Source of the DNA: Roseicyclus amphidinii
GTDB taxonomy: Bacteria; Pseudomonadota; Alphaproteobacteria; Rhodobacterales; Rhodobacteraceae
DNA length: 46,212 nt
Direction of reading: 5' to 3'
NCBI RefSeq assembly: GCF_030163755.1
Contig: NZ_JASJOE010000027.1
Span: 1-46,212 of the forward strand
Numbering within the stretch: position 1 is the first letter of the stretch; the number at the start of each line of letters is the position of its first letter. A program made the position numbers and the translations under genes. Shown piece by piece: positions 1 through 8,081 of this stretch. The notes beneath the pieces are model-generated. The model ran no database searches. It was not told where the DNA came from and saw nothing but the letters and a program-made list of their open reading frames with translations.

Positions 1-203
1 CCGCTGCCGCGGCCGCCAGGCCGGTGCCGGAGGGCGGGGACGAAGGCGCGATCCTTGCGCTGCTCGGCCCGGAACCCGTGGCCGAGGACCAGCTGATCCG
101 CGATCTCGGCCGCCCGCCGCGCGCCGTGGCACAGGCCCTTGCGGTGCTCGAGATGGCCGGTCGCATCACCCGCAGCGCGGGCGGTTTCGTCTCGCGCAGC
201 TGA
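1..203 (+). CDS. dprA: DNA processing protein DprA, C-terminal fragment (5' end outside window)
   Basis: Reading frame open from base 3 to a TGA at 201-203, about 66 residues. After an Ala/Gly/Pro linker it contains a small winged-helix-like segment (ILALLGPEPV ... LAVLEMAGRI ... GGFVSRS) that matches the C-terminal DprA_WH domain. DprA (Smf) loads RecA on incoming single-stranded DNA during transformation; that role belongs to the missing Rossmann-like part, which cannot be checked here. The gene lies directly upstream of topA, the usual order in many proteobacteria, which supports the call. The identity rests on this short domain and on synteny. Confidence 0.75.
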   Translation, partial: AAAAARPVPEGGDEGAILALLGPEPVAEDQLIRDLGRPPRAVAQALAVLEMAGRITRSAGGFVSRS

Positions 204-252
204 CGGGCCGTCACGCACCCAACATTCCGAAGCCGACCCGAAGCGAAAAAAT

Positions 253-269
253 CCTCATTGAAAATGAGG
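253..269. other. perfect 7-bp hairpin in the dprA-topA intergenic region
   Basis: The arms CCTCATT and AATGAGG are separated by GAA, inside an otherwise A-rich patch between dprA and topA. No T-tract follows, so a simple intrinsic terminator is not obvious. It could end dprA transcripts or sit in the topA leader. The function is inferred only from position. Confidence 0.4.
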
Positions 270-375
270 GCGTGGCCCCGCCCCCTGACGCATTGACAAG
301 CCGGGGGCACAGCCCACATGTTCCGCCGCCATTAGGCCCCCTCCCGGGCCCTTACCCTTTGAGGACCGTATCCGC

Positions 376-3129
376 ATGCCCGTCGTCGTCGTCGAATCGC
401 CTGCCAAGGCCAAGACAATCAACAAGTATCTCGGCAGCGATTACACGGTTCTCGCCTCCTACGGGCATGTCCGCGACCTGCCGTCAAAGGATGGATCGGT
501 CGACCCCGAGCACGGGTTCGAGATGCTGTGGGAGGTGGGCGCCGACAGCAAGAAACACGTCAAGGCCATCGCCGACGCGCTGAAGGATGACGACACGCTC
601 ATCCTCGCCACCGACCCCGACCGCGAGGGCGAGGCGATCAGCTGGCACCTGCAGGAGGCGCTGACCAAGCGCAAGGCGATCAAGGCGGGCACCGCCGTCA
701 GCCGCGTGGTCTTCAACGCGATCACCAAGTCCGCCGTCACCGAGGCGATGAAGAACCCCCGCCAGGTCGACATGGAACTGGTCGAGGCCTATCTCGCCCG
801 CCGCGCGCTGGATTACCTCGTGGGGTTCAACCTGTCGCCCGTGCTGTGGCGCAAGCTGCCGGGTGCGAAATCGGCGGGGCGGGTGCAATCGGTGGCGCTG
901 CGGATCATCACCGACCGCGAGATGGAGATCGAGGCCTTTCGCGCGACCGAATACTGGTCGGTGCGCGCGATGCTCGAGACGCCGCGGGGCCAGAGCTTCG
1001 AGGCACGGCTGACGCATCTGCGCGGCAAGAAGCTCGACCGCTACGACCTGAAGACCGCCGTGGAGGCGGGCCTGGCGGTGCAGGCGGTGTCCTCGCGCGC
1101 CCTGTCGGTCACCAGCGTCGAGGCGAAGCCCGCCAGCCGCAACCCCGCCCCGCCCTTCATGACCTCCACCCTCCAGCAGGAGGCGAGCCGCAAGTTCGGC
1201 ATGGGCGCGCGCCAGACGATGAGCGCGGCGCAGCGCCTCTATGAAGCGGGGCACATCACCTACATGCGGACCGACGGCATCGACATGGCGCCCGAGGCCG
1301 TCCATGCCGCGCGCGACACGATCAAGACGCGCTACGGGGCCGAGTATGTCCCCGCCGACCCGCGGATGTACAAGAACAAGGCCAAGAACGCGCAGGAGGC
1401 GCATGAGTGCATCCGGCCCACCGACATGGCCAAGGCCCCCGGCGACATCCGCCTGTCGGAAGATGACCAGCGCAAGCTCTACGAGCTGATCTGGAAGCGC
1501 ACCATCGCCAGCCAGATGGAGGCCGCCCGGATGGAGCGGACCACCGTGACCATCGGCGCGCCCGACGGGCAGGTCGAGCTGCGCGCGACGGGGCAGGTCG
1601 TGCTGTTCGACGGGTTCCTCAAGGTCTACGAGGAGGGCCGCGACGACGTCGAGGACGAGGACGGCAACCGCCTGCCGCAGATCACGCAGGGCGACCGGCT
1701 GAAGCCCGCCGCGCAAGCCTTGAGCGCGGATTGGGCGAAGCTCGCGGGCCAGTCCGACGCGGTGGTCGAGGCCGACGCCAAGGGCGATCTGCGCAAATCC
1801 GAGGCGGCGCTTCTGTCGGCCGATGGCGCGGTTCTGGGCCAGCAGCATTTCACCCAACCGCCGCCCCGCTACACCGAGGCGACGCTGGTCAAGCGGATGG
1901 AGGAGCTGGGCATCGGGCGGCCCTCGACCTATGCCAGCATCCTCGACACGATCGTCGCGCGCGGCTACGTGCGCAAGGACAAGAACCGCCTGATCCCCGA
2001 GGACAAGGGGCGGCTGGTGACGGCCTTCCTGGTCAACTATTTCCGCCGCTACGTGGAATATGACTTCACCGCCGACCTGGAGAACCAGCTCGACGAGGTC
2101 AGCGCGGGCGAGCGTGCCTACAAGGATGTGCTGGACAAGTTCTGGCGCGATTTTTCGGCGGCGATCTCGGAAACCTCCGAGCTGCGCATCACCGATGTGC
2201 TGGAGAAGATCAACGAGGTGCTGGAGCCGCACCTGTTCCCGCCCACCCCCGACGGCACCGACCCGCGGCTTTGCCCCAACTGCGGGCAAGGGCGACTGTC
2301 GATGCGCACGGCGCGCTCGGGCGGGGCCTTCATCGGCTGTTCGAACTACCCCGAATGCCGCTACACCCGCCCCTTCGGCCCGCCCAACCCGGACGGCGAT
2401 GACGGCACGGCGATCGGGCCGGATGGCAAGATGCTGGGCGTGGATCCCGACACCTCGGAACCGGTCACGCTGCGCGACGGGCGCTTTGGCCCTTATGTCC
2501 AGCTGGGCGAGGTCACCGAAGAGGTGAAGAAGCCCAAGCGCGCCTCGCTGCCCAAGGGCTGGTCGGTGGATGACATGGACATCGGCAAGGCGCTGCAGCT
2601 TCTGAACCTGCCGCGCCACGTTGGCGACCACCCCGAGGACGGCCAGCCCGTGGAGGCCGCGATCGGGCGCTTCGGCCCTTATGTCAGCTACAAGGCCAAG
2701 GACGCGGCCAAGCCGCTTTATGCCAACCTGCCCGATGTCGAGGAGGTCTGGACCGTGGGCATGAACCGCGCGGTCGAGTTGCTGGCGGCCAAGGCCGCGG
2801 GCCGCGGCGGGCGCGGGGCCGCGGCCGCGCCACTCAAGGAGCTGGGCGAGCATCCCGAGCATGGCGGGCCGGTCAACGTGATGTCGGGGCGCTACGGGCC
2901 TTACGTGAAGTGGGACAAGGTCAACGCGACCTTGCCCAAGGACGTGGAGCCGGAGGCGCTGACGATGGAGCAGGCCGTGGCGCTGATCGCCGAAAAGGCA
3001 ACGAAGGGCGGCAAGGCCAAGGCAAAGCCCAAGGCGGCCGCAAAGCCCAAGGCCGCGGCGAAGCCCAAGGCCGCGGCAAAGCCCAAGGCGGCAGCCAAGC
3101 CCAAGGCGGCCGCGAAAAAGGCAGAGTGA
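376..3129 (+). CDS. topA: DNA topoisomerase I (type IA)
   Basis: 917 aa. Relaxes negative supercoils by transient single-strand cleavage. The Toprim domain occupies the first ~140 residues with the acidic metal ligands E7 and D80/D82/E84 (ATDPDREGEA). The catalytic tyrosine is Y296 in ITYMRTD. A C4 zinc finger is visible at C633, C636, C655 and C661, and is followed by three GRF/YGPYV modules near residues 702, 764 and 838, typical of alphaproteobacterial TopA. The C-terminus (residues 884-917) is five exact KPKAAA units plus KKAE, a basic tail presumed to hold DNA. ATG 376 begins directly with the Toprim strand (MPVVVVESPAKAK). Downstream of dprA. Very secure. Confidence 0.98.
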   Translation: MPVVVVESPAKAKTINKYLGSDYTVLASYGHVRDLPSKDGSVDPEHGFEMLWEVGADSKKHVKAIADALKDDDTLILATDPDREGEAISWHLQEALTKRKAIKAGTAVSRVVFNAITKSAVTEAMKNPRQVDMELVEAYLARRALDYLVGFNLSPVLWRKLPGAKSAGRVQSVALRIITDREMEIEAFRATEYWSVRAMLETPRGQSFEARLTHLRGKKLDRYDLKTAVEAGLAVQAVSSRALSVTSVEAKPASRNPAPPFMTSTLQQEASRKFGMGARQTMSAAQRLYEAGHITYMRTDGIDMAPEAVHAARDTIKTRYGAEYVPADPRMYKNKAKNAQEAHECIRPTDMAKAPGDIRLSEDDQRKLYELIWKRTIASQMEAARMERTTVTIGAPDGQVELRATGQVVLFDGFLKVYEEGRDDVEDEDGNRLPQITQGDRLKPAAQALSADWAKLAGQSDAVVEADAKGDLRKSEAALLSADGAVLGQQHFTQPPPRYTEATLVKRMEELGIGRPSTYASILDTIVARGYVRKDKNRLIPEDKGRLVTAFLVNYFRRYVEYDFTADLENQLDEVSAGERAYKDVLDKFWRDFSAAISETSELRITDVLEKINEVLEPHLFPPTPDGTDPRLCPNCGQGRLSMRTARSGGAFIGCSNYPECRYTRPFGPPNPDGDDGTAIGPDGKMLGVDPDTSEPVTLRDGRFGPYVQLGEVTEEVKKPKRASLPKGWSVDDMDIGKALQLLNLPRHVGDHPEDGQPVEAAIGRFGPYVSYKAKDAAKPLYANLPDVEEVWTVGMNRAVELLAAKAAGRGGRGAAAAPLKELGEHPEHGGPVNVMSGRYGPYVKWDKVNATLPKDVEPEALTMEQAVALIAEKATKGGKAKAKPKAAAKPKAAAKPKAAAKPKAAAKPKAAAKKAE
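3025..3114 (+). repeat. 18-bp x 5 in-frame tandem repeat in the topA 3' end
   Basis: Five in-frame copies of an 18-bp unit encode KPKAAA. The copies differ only at synonymous positions (GCG/GCC/GCA, AAG/AAA), so the peptide is under stronger constraint than the DNA. The repeat gives a lysine-rich tail to topoisomerase I. Copy number could vary between strains. Confidence 0.9.
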
Positions 3130-3222
3130 GGCGCGGGGGCGTCATGCGCCCTGCCCCCCTCTCCGGCGCGCCCGGCACGGCGGCGCCGGTGGGGGCTTGA
3201 TTACCGGTCGCCGAGCGCAGAA

Positions 3223-3804
3223 ATGAGCCCTATGGACACGCATGACCTTCTCGAGTTTCTTCTGACCCGCCGTTCGGTTCCGGTGCGCCTGCACGCGGAC
3301 CCGCCCCCCGATGACGCGACGCTGCGGCGGCTGCTGACCGCGGCCGCGCGCGTGCCCGACCATGGCAAGCTCGTGCCCTTCCGCTTCGAGGTGCTGCGTT
3401 GCGCCGCGTCCGACCGGCTGGCCGCCGTCACCCGCGAAGTCGGCACCGCGCAGGGGCGCGACCCCGACAAGCTGGTGAAGCAATCCGCCGCCTTCGAGGA
3501 TGCACGCCTGACCGTGGCCGTCGTCTTCAGCCCGCGCACCGACAGCGCCATCCCGCTGATCGAGCAGGAACAGACCGCCGCGCTGGCCTGTCTGAGCCTT
3601 GTGAACGCGGCGCAGGCGGCGGGCTTTGCCGGCCATTGGCTGACCGGCTGGATGGCCCGCGACCCGGCGTTTCTGCGCGCGGGCCTGGGGATCGAGCCGC
3701 CCGAGGTCGTGGCCGGTTTCGTGCATCTGGGAACGCCCACCGCCGCGCCCGCCGCGCGGCCGCGGCCCGATCTGGACGCGATCACCCGCTGGGTCGAGAC
3801 GTGA
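3223..3804 (+). CDS. nitroreductase family protein (YdjA-like)
   Basis: 193 aa, a short nitroreductase of about the YdjA/TdsD-like length. The N-terminal RRSVPVRL segment is the usual FMN-phosphate binding arginine region, followed by RVPDHGKLVPFRFEVL, close to the APDHGRLxPWRF signature of YdjA. Expected to be an FMN-dependent NAD(P)H oxidoreductase acting in the cytoplasm; the substrate is unknown. A second ATG at 3232 (MDTHD) is an equally possible start. Its TGA overlaps the GTG start of the following membrane protein gene by four bases, so the two are probably co-translated. Confidence 0.85.
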   Translation: MSPMDTHDLLEFLLTRRSVPVRLHADPPPDDATLRRLLTAAARVPDHGKLVPFRFEVLRCAASDRLAAVTREVGTAQGRDPDKLVKQSAAFEDARLTVAVVFSPRTDSAIPLIEQEQTAALACLSLVNAAQAAGFAGHWLTGWMARDPAFLRAGLGIEPPEVVAGFVHLGTPTAAPAARPRPDLDAITRWVET

Positions 3805-4508
3805 TCCTGACCGCCTTTTCCCGCGCCCTGGGGCAGCTGTCGGACCGGCGGTTCCTGGGGGTTGTGGGTCTGGGCGTCGGGCTGACGCTGGCCCTGCTGG
3901 TCGCGGTCTACGTGGGGTTCGTCACGCTGATCGGCTGGCTTTTGCCCGAGGCCTTCACCCTGCCCTGGATCGGCGAGATCGCCTGGGCCGACGAAGCGCT
4001 GAGCTGGGCGGCGGTGCCGCTGTTCCTCGTGCTGTCGGTCTTTCTGATGGTGCCCGTCGCCTCGGCCTTCATGGGCATCTTCCTCGAACAGGTGGCCGAT
4101 GCGGTCGAGGACCGGCACTATCCGCGCTTGCCGCCCGCGCGCAGCATCGGGCTGGCCGAGGGGATCGCGGATGGCGTGCGGTTTCTCGGCGTGGTGATCG
4201 GGGTGAACCTGCTGGCCTTGGTGGCCTATCTGCTGTTCGCGCCCATCGCGCCCTTGCTGTTCTGGGCGGTGAACGGGCTACTTCTCGGCAGGGAATACGC
4301 CCAGCTGGTCGCGCTGCGCCGCACCGATGCCGCCGGCGCGCGGGCGTTCCGGCGGCGGCACCGTCTGGTGTTGTTCGCGGCGGGCGTGCTGATGGTCGTG
4401 CCCCTGACGATCCCGGTGGTGAACCTGCTGGTGCCCGTGCTGGGCGCAGCGGTGTTCACGCACCTTTACCACATGCTCAGCGCGGCTCACCCAGCCCGAA
4501 GCGGGTGA
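3801..4508 (+). CDS. EI24 domain (CysZ-like) inner-membrane protein
   Basis: 235 aa starting at GTG 3801, chosen because GTGA overlaps the upstream stop and because hydrophobic sequence begins immediately after it; longer in-frame starts lie wholly inside the nitroreductase gene. Four hydrophobic stretches (about residues 20-48, 68-95, 128-158 and 188-225) and the internal SAFMGIFLEQVADAVEDRHYP region fit the EI24/CysZ family. CysZ of enterics is a sulfate channel; substrate specificity cannot be inferred here. The 3' end overlaps the convergent DUF1467 gene by 32 bp. Confidence 0.75.
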   Translation: MILTAFSRALGQLSDRRFLGVVGLGVGLTLALLVAVYVGFVTLIGWLLPEAFTLPWIGEIAWADEALSWAAVPLFLVLSVFLMVPVASAFMGIFLEQVADAVEDRHYPRLPPARSIGLAEGIADGVRFLGVVIGVNLLALVAYLLFAPIAPLLFWAVNGLLLGREYAQLVALRRTDAAGARAFRRRHRLVLFAAGVLMVVPLTIPVVNLLVPVLGAAVFTHLYHMLSAAHPARSG

Positions 4509-4758
4509 ACAGGTCGATATCCTCGATCGAGATCACGCCCGCGATGATGATCCAGGCAATCACTGCCCAGATCGCCGCGGCCACGCCCGTGGTGACAAGG
4601 AAACGGCGCTTGAGCTGCGGGTTTTCGGGCGCGGAGCCATGGGTGCCGCGGACCCGCGCGCCCGCCTCGGACTGGCTGGTCACGCCGACCTGCAGCACGA
4701 TGAAGAGCGTCATGAACCAGATGAGCGCGTAAAGCACGATGCCGGTGACGATGTTCAT
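4477..4758 (-). CDS. DUF1467 family membrane protein
   Basis: 93 aa with two transmembrane helices (about residues 5-25 and 53-77) separated by a hydrophilic loop containing GSAPENPQLKRRFL, the hallmark of DUF1467. Function unknown. The start ATG (4758-4756) shares its A with the mce stop codon (TGATG), so translation is coupled to mce; this pairing is common in alphaproteobacteria. The coding end runs 32 bp into the oppositely oriented EI24 gene, so the two mRNAs are complementary at their 3' ends. Confidence 0.88.
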   Translation of the reverse strand: MNIVTGIVLYALIWFMTLFIVLQVGVTSQSEAGARVRGTHGSAPENPQLKRRFLVTTGVAAAIWAVIAWIIIAGVISIEDIDLFTRFGLGEPR

Positions 4759-5162
4759 CAGACCTGCTCCAGTTCCACCAGCGTGCCGGTGAAATCCTTG
4801 GGGTGCAGGAAGAGGACCGGCTTGCCATGCGCGCCGATCTTGGGCTCTCCATCGCCCAGAACGCGCGCGCCCGCGGCCTTGAGCCTGTCGCGCGCGGCCA
4901 GGATATCCTCGACCTCGTAGCAGACATGGTGGATGCCGCCCGATGGGTTCTTGTCGAGAAAACCGCGGATGGGGGAATTCTCGCCCAGCGGGTAGAGCAG
5001 CTCGATCTTGGTGTTCGGCAATTCGATGAAAACGACGGTGACGCCGTGGTCGGGCTCGTCCTGGGGCGGGTTCACATGCGCGCCCAGCGTGTCGCGGTAT
5101 TGCGCGGCGGCGGCCTCGAGGTCGGGGACGGCGATGGCGACATGGTTCAGACGGCCGATCAT
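4758..5162 (-). CDS. mce: methylmalonyl-CoA epimerase
   Basis: 134 aa, a vicinal-oxygen-chelate fold enzyme that interconverts (R)- and (S)-methylmalonyl-CoA in propionyl-CoA assimilation and the ethylmalonyl-CoA pathway. Metal ligands are visible: H7 in LNHVAIAV, H79 in GIHHVCYEV and E130 in TLVELEQV. Full family length. The start at 5162 is supported by an AGGAG sequence upstream. First gene of a two-gene unit with the DUF1467 gene; divergent from the receiver protein. The family also contains glyoxalase-like members, but the length and motifs favour the epimerase. Confidence 0.93.
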   Translation of the reverse strand: MIGRLNHVAIAVPDLEAAAAQYRDTLGAHVNPPQDEPDHGVTVVFIELPNTKIELLYPLGENSPIRGFLDKNPSGGIHHVCYEVEDILAARDRLKAAGARVLGDGEPKIGAHGKPVLFLHPKDFTGTLVELEQV

Positions 5163-5322
5163 GGGCGCTTCTCCTGTTGTGGTCGGGGCCTGATATGGCC
5201 CGCAGGGGCAGGCCTGCCAAGAGATGAAGCGCCGCAGGGGCGGTGTTAACCGCCTGTCAACCGGACCGGTCTTTACTCGGGTCGATCGCACGACTCGTCC
5301 GCATCCAAGGGGGATTATCGCA

Positions 5323-6030
5323 ATGGATGACATGGTTCCGGATCTCGACTTCAAGCCGCGCCCGACGCCCGAGCGGCCGCTGCTCGGGCTGACCGTCCTC
5401 GTCGTGGAAGACAGCCGCTACGCCTCGGAGGCGCTGCGCCTGTTGTGCCTGCGCTCGGGCGCGCGCATCCGGCGGGCCGATTGCGTCGCCTCGGCCGAGC
5501 GGCATCTCGATGTCTATCGCCCCTCGGTGGCGATCGTGGACCTTGGCCTGCCGGACGGGTCCGGGCTGGGGCTGGTCGCGCGCATGGCGGCGATGCAGCC
5601 GCGGGTGCCGATCATCCTGGGCACATCGGGGGCCGAGCCCGATGTCGCGGCTGAGGAGATGCTGGCGGCGGGCGCGGACGGTTTCCTGCCCAAGCCCGTC
5701 ACGTCGCTGGCCTGGTTCCAGGCCGCGATCCTCGCGCATATGCCGCCCGAGATGATGGCCAAGCCCCTCCACGCGGCCGAGACCACGGCGCCGACCCCCG
5801 ACATCCTCGCCTACCGGGAGGATCTTGGTCACGCCATGGACCTGCTGGCGCTCGACGCGCCGCCGGTGGGCTACCTGCGCCGCTTCCTGCTGGGCCTTGC
5901 GCGCAGCGCGCGGGACGAGGGGCTGGCCGACCGCGCCGAACGGATGTCGGAGCCGTTCAGCGCCGGCGACAAGTCGGGGCTCAGGGCGTTCCTGTCGCAA
6001 CGGCTGGGCGCAATGCCGGTGGCGATGTGA
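5323..6030 (+). CDS. lone receiver-domain response regulator with helical C-terminal extension
   Basis: 235 aa from ATG 5323, preceded by AAGGGGG at about 5308; an upstream in-frame ATG at 5224 is disfavoured because that stretch looks like leader DNA. The receiver domain spans about residues 23-140 with acidic pair E29/D30, phospho-acceptor D73 (VDLGLPDG), T101/S102 and K124 (FLPKPV). The remaining ~95 residues are not a DNA-binding or enzymatic domain I recognise; they look helical (DLGHAMDLLAL ... FLLGLARSARDEGLADRAERM). No histidine kinase is adjacent. Probably signals by protein-protein contact. Confidence 0.85.
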   Translation: MDDMVPDLDFKPRPTPERPLLGLTVLVVEDSRYASEALRLLCLRSGARIRRADCVASAERHLDVYRPSVAIVDLGLPDGSGLGLVARMAAMQPRVPIILGTSGAEPDVAAEEMLAAGADGFLPKPVTSLAWFQAAILAHMPPEMMAKPLHAAETTAPTPDILAYREDLGHAMDLLALDAPPVGYLRRFLLGLARSARDEGLADRAERMSEPFSAGDKSGLRAFLSQRLGAMPVAM

Positions 6031-6071
6031 CGGGCGGGGCTACGGCCATGCATTCAAATATGGACAAGAAA

Positions 6072-6098
6072 AGGGGCCAAACCCGCGGCTTGGCCCCT
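6072..6098 (-). terminator. intrinsic terminator of aspS (possibly bidirectional)
   Basis: A perfect 9-bp stem (AGGGGCCAA/TTGGCCCCT) with a 9-nt loop lies between the convergent receiver gene and aspS. On the minus strand it is followed by TTTCTTG, a reasonable U-tract, so it best serves aspS. The plus-strand flank lacks a T run. Confidence 0.75.
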
Positions 6099-6139
6099 GA
6101 TCCTGTCAGAAATCGAACAGGCTGTGGATAACCTGTGGA

Positions 6140-7918
6140 TCAATCCTGCGGAATGACGCGCAGGCCCAGTTCCATCAGCTGATCGCTCGTCGGCTCGGAG
6201 GGCGCACTCATCATCAGGTCTTCGGCCCGTTGGTTCATCGGGAACAGGATGACCTCGCGGATGTTCGATGTGCCCGCAAGGATCATCACGATCCGGTCGA
6301 TCCCCGCCGCGCAGCCGCCATGCGGCGGTGCGCCATACTGGAAGGCGTTGACCATGCCGCCGAAGCGCTTGCGCACCTCGTCCTCGCCATAACCGGCAAG
6401 CTCGAAGGCCTTGAACATGATCTCGGGCTTGTGGTTCCGGATCGCGCCCGACACCAGCTCGTAACCGTTGCAGGCGAGGTCATACTGGTAGCCCAGCACC
6501 TCGAGCGGATCGCCCGAGAGCGCGTCCAGCCCGCCCTGCGGCATCGAGAAGGGGTTGTGGCTGAAATCGACGCGGCCCGTCTCCGCGTCCTTCTCGTACA
6601 TCGGGAAGTCGACGATCCACGCAAAGGCAAAGCGGCTCTCGTCGATCAGGTCCAGCGCCTGCCCGATCTCGGTCCGGGCGCGGCCCGCGATGCCTTCGAA
6701 CTCGGCCGGCTTGCCGGCGAGGAAGAAGGCCGCATCGCCGGACTTCAGGCCAAGCTGCTGGCGGATCGCCTCGGTCCGCTCGGGGCCGATGTTCTTGGCC
6801 AGCGGCCCCGCCGCCTCCAGCCCGTCATCGCCGTCACGCCAGAAGATGTAGCCCATCCCCGGCAGGCCCTCTTTCTGCGCCCAGGCGTTCATCCGGTCGC
6901 AGAACTTGCGGCTGCCGCCGCCGGGCGCGGGGATCGCGCGGACCTCGGTGCCGTCCTGCTCGAGGATGCGCGCGAAGATCGCAAAGCCCGAGCCCGCGAA
7001 ATGCTCGGACACGACCTGCATCTCGATCGGGTTGCGCAGGTCGGGCTTGTCGGTGCCGTATTTCAGCGCCGCCTCGCGGTAGGAGATGCGCGGCCAGACC
7101 TTGTCGACGCTGCGCCCCTTGCCGAATTCCTCGAACAGGCCCTTCAGCACCGGTTCGATCGTGGCGAAGACGTCCTCCTGCTCGACGAAGGACATCTCGA
7201 GGTCGAGCTGGTAGAAATCGGTGGGCGAGCGGTCGGCGCGGGGGTCCTCGTCGCGGAAACAGGGCGCGATCTGGAAATAGCGGTCGAAGCCCGACACCAT
7301 CAGGAGCTGTTTGAACTGCTGCGGCGCCTGCGGCAGGGCGTAGAACTTGCCGGGATGCAGCCGCGACGGCACAAGGAAGTCGCGCGCGCCCTCGGGCGAA
7401 GAGGCGGTGATGATCGGCGTCTGGTATTCGCGGAAGCCGATGTCCCACATCCGGCGGCGGATCGAGGCGACCACGTCCGAGCGCAGCGTCATGTTCGCCT
7501 GCATCCCTTCGCGGCGCAGGTCGAGGTAGCGGTATTTCAGGCGCGTTTCCTCGGGGTAGTCCTGGTCGCCGAAGACCTGCAGCGGCAGGTCGCCCGAAAC
7601 GCCGCCGAGGATCTCCATGTCGCGGATGAAGACCTCGATCTCGCCGGTGGGCAGCTTGGGGTTCACCAGCTCGGGCGCGCGCGCCTTCACGATGCCGTCG
7701 ATGCGGATGCAGTATTCGGAGCGCAGCTTTTCCACCTGCGAAAAGACCGGGCTGTCGGGATCGCAGAGCACCTGCGTGATGCCGTAATGGTCGCGCAGGT
7801 CGATGAAGATCACGCCGCCGTGGTCGCGCCGGCGATGGACCCAGCCCGACAGGCGGACGGTTTCGCCGGTATGGGCGGCGGTCAGGGCGGCGCAGGTGTG
7901 GCTGCGGAAGGCGTGCAT
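6140..7918 (-). CDS. aspS: aspartyl-tRNA synthetase (probably non-discriminating Asp/Asn type)
   Basis: 592 aa class II synthetase charging tRNA with aspartate. N-terminal OB anticodon-binding domain ([19 protein letters not shown]), class II motif 2 ([19 protein letters not shown]), a bacterial GAD insertion, and motif 3 near the C-terminus ([20 protein letters not shown]). Full bacterial length. H33 in RRRDHGG occupies the position reported to allow tRNA-Asn recognition in non-discriminating enzymes, unlike E. coli (RRRDLG); this is inference by alignment from memory. Monocistronic by appearance, with a promoter candidate upstream and a terminator downstream. Confidence 0.97.
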   Translation of the reverse strand: MHAFRSHTCAALTAAHTGETVRLSGWVHRRRDHGGVIFIDLRDHYGITQVLCDPDSPVFSQVEKLRSEYCIRIDGIVKARAPELVNPKLPTGEIEVFIRDMEILGGVSGDLPLQVFGDQDYPEETRLKYRYLDLRREGMQANMTLRSDVVASIRRRMWDIGFREYQTPIITASSPEGARDFLVPSRLHPGKFYALPQAPQQFKQLLMVSGFDRYFQIAPCFRDEDPRADRSPTDFYQLDLEMSFVEQEDVFATIEPVLKGLFEEFGKGRSVDKVWPRISYREAALKYGTDKPDLRNPIEMQVVSEHFAGSGFAIFARILEQDGTEVRAIPAPGGGSRKFCDRMNAWAQKEGLPGMGYIFWRDGDDGLEAAGPLAKNIGPERTEAIRQQLGLKSGDAAFFLAGKPAEFEGIAGRARTEIGQALDLIDESRFAFAWIVDFPMYEKDAETGRVDFSHNPFSMPQGGLDALSGDPLEVLGYQYDLACNGYELVSGAIRNHKPEIMFKAFELAGYGEDEVRKRFGGMVNAFQYGAPPHGGCAAGIDRIVMILAGTSNIREVILFPMNQRAEDLMMSAPSEPTSDQLMELGLRVIPQD

Positions 7919-7965
7919 GGGCGGTCCCTTTTCTGGGTGTCTCGGCTCGGGTCTGGCGTCGCGCC

Positions 7966-7994
7966 GATAGAGCGTCGGCAGGCGGTGAAGTCAA
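7966..7994 (-). promoter_or_regulatory. candidate sigma-70-type promoter for aspS
   Basis: On the minus strand TTGACT (7994-7989) is followed after 17 bp by TCTATC (7971-7966), about 45 bp upstream of the aspS ATG. The -35 is near consensus and the -10 is weak. Found by eye only. Confidence 0.45.
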
Positions 7995-8029
7995 CCCCGG
8001 CGGCAAGGCTGGCGGCACCGTGGGACATG

Positions 8030-8052
8030 CGTATTTTGGGAAAGATGAAGGC
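8030..8052. repeat. dispersed intergenic element, copy 1
   Basis: A 23-bp sequence beginning CGTATTTTGGGAAAGATG, located between aspS and the VCBS gene. A second copy at 43534-43556 matches 21 of 23 positions (differences at bases 8 and 12). The same type of TATTTGGG...AAGATGAAG word is familiar to me from Rhodobacterales intergenic regions, but I know of no assigned function. Confidence 0.7.
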
Positions 8053-8081
8053 AGGGCGCGCGCGTCAAGGTCGACGGGCGG

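Noticed and set aside
484-2862. 792-residue frame antisense to topA
   Set aside because: Complement of a confirmed topoisomerase gene with no recognisable domain.
3025-3114. short tandem repeat as a CRISPR or mobile element
   Set aside because: It is coding, in frame, with 18-bp units and no spacers.
3399-3800. long N-terminal extension of the EI24 membrane protein
   Set aside because: The extension lies inside the nitroreductase gene in another frame; GTG 3801 with GTGA overlap is the natural start.
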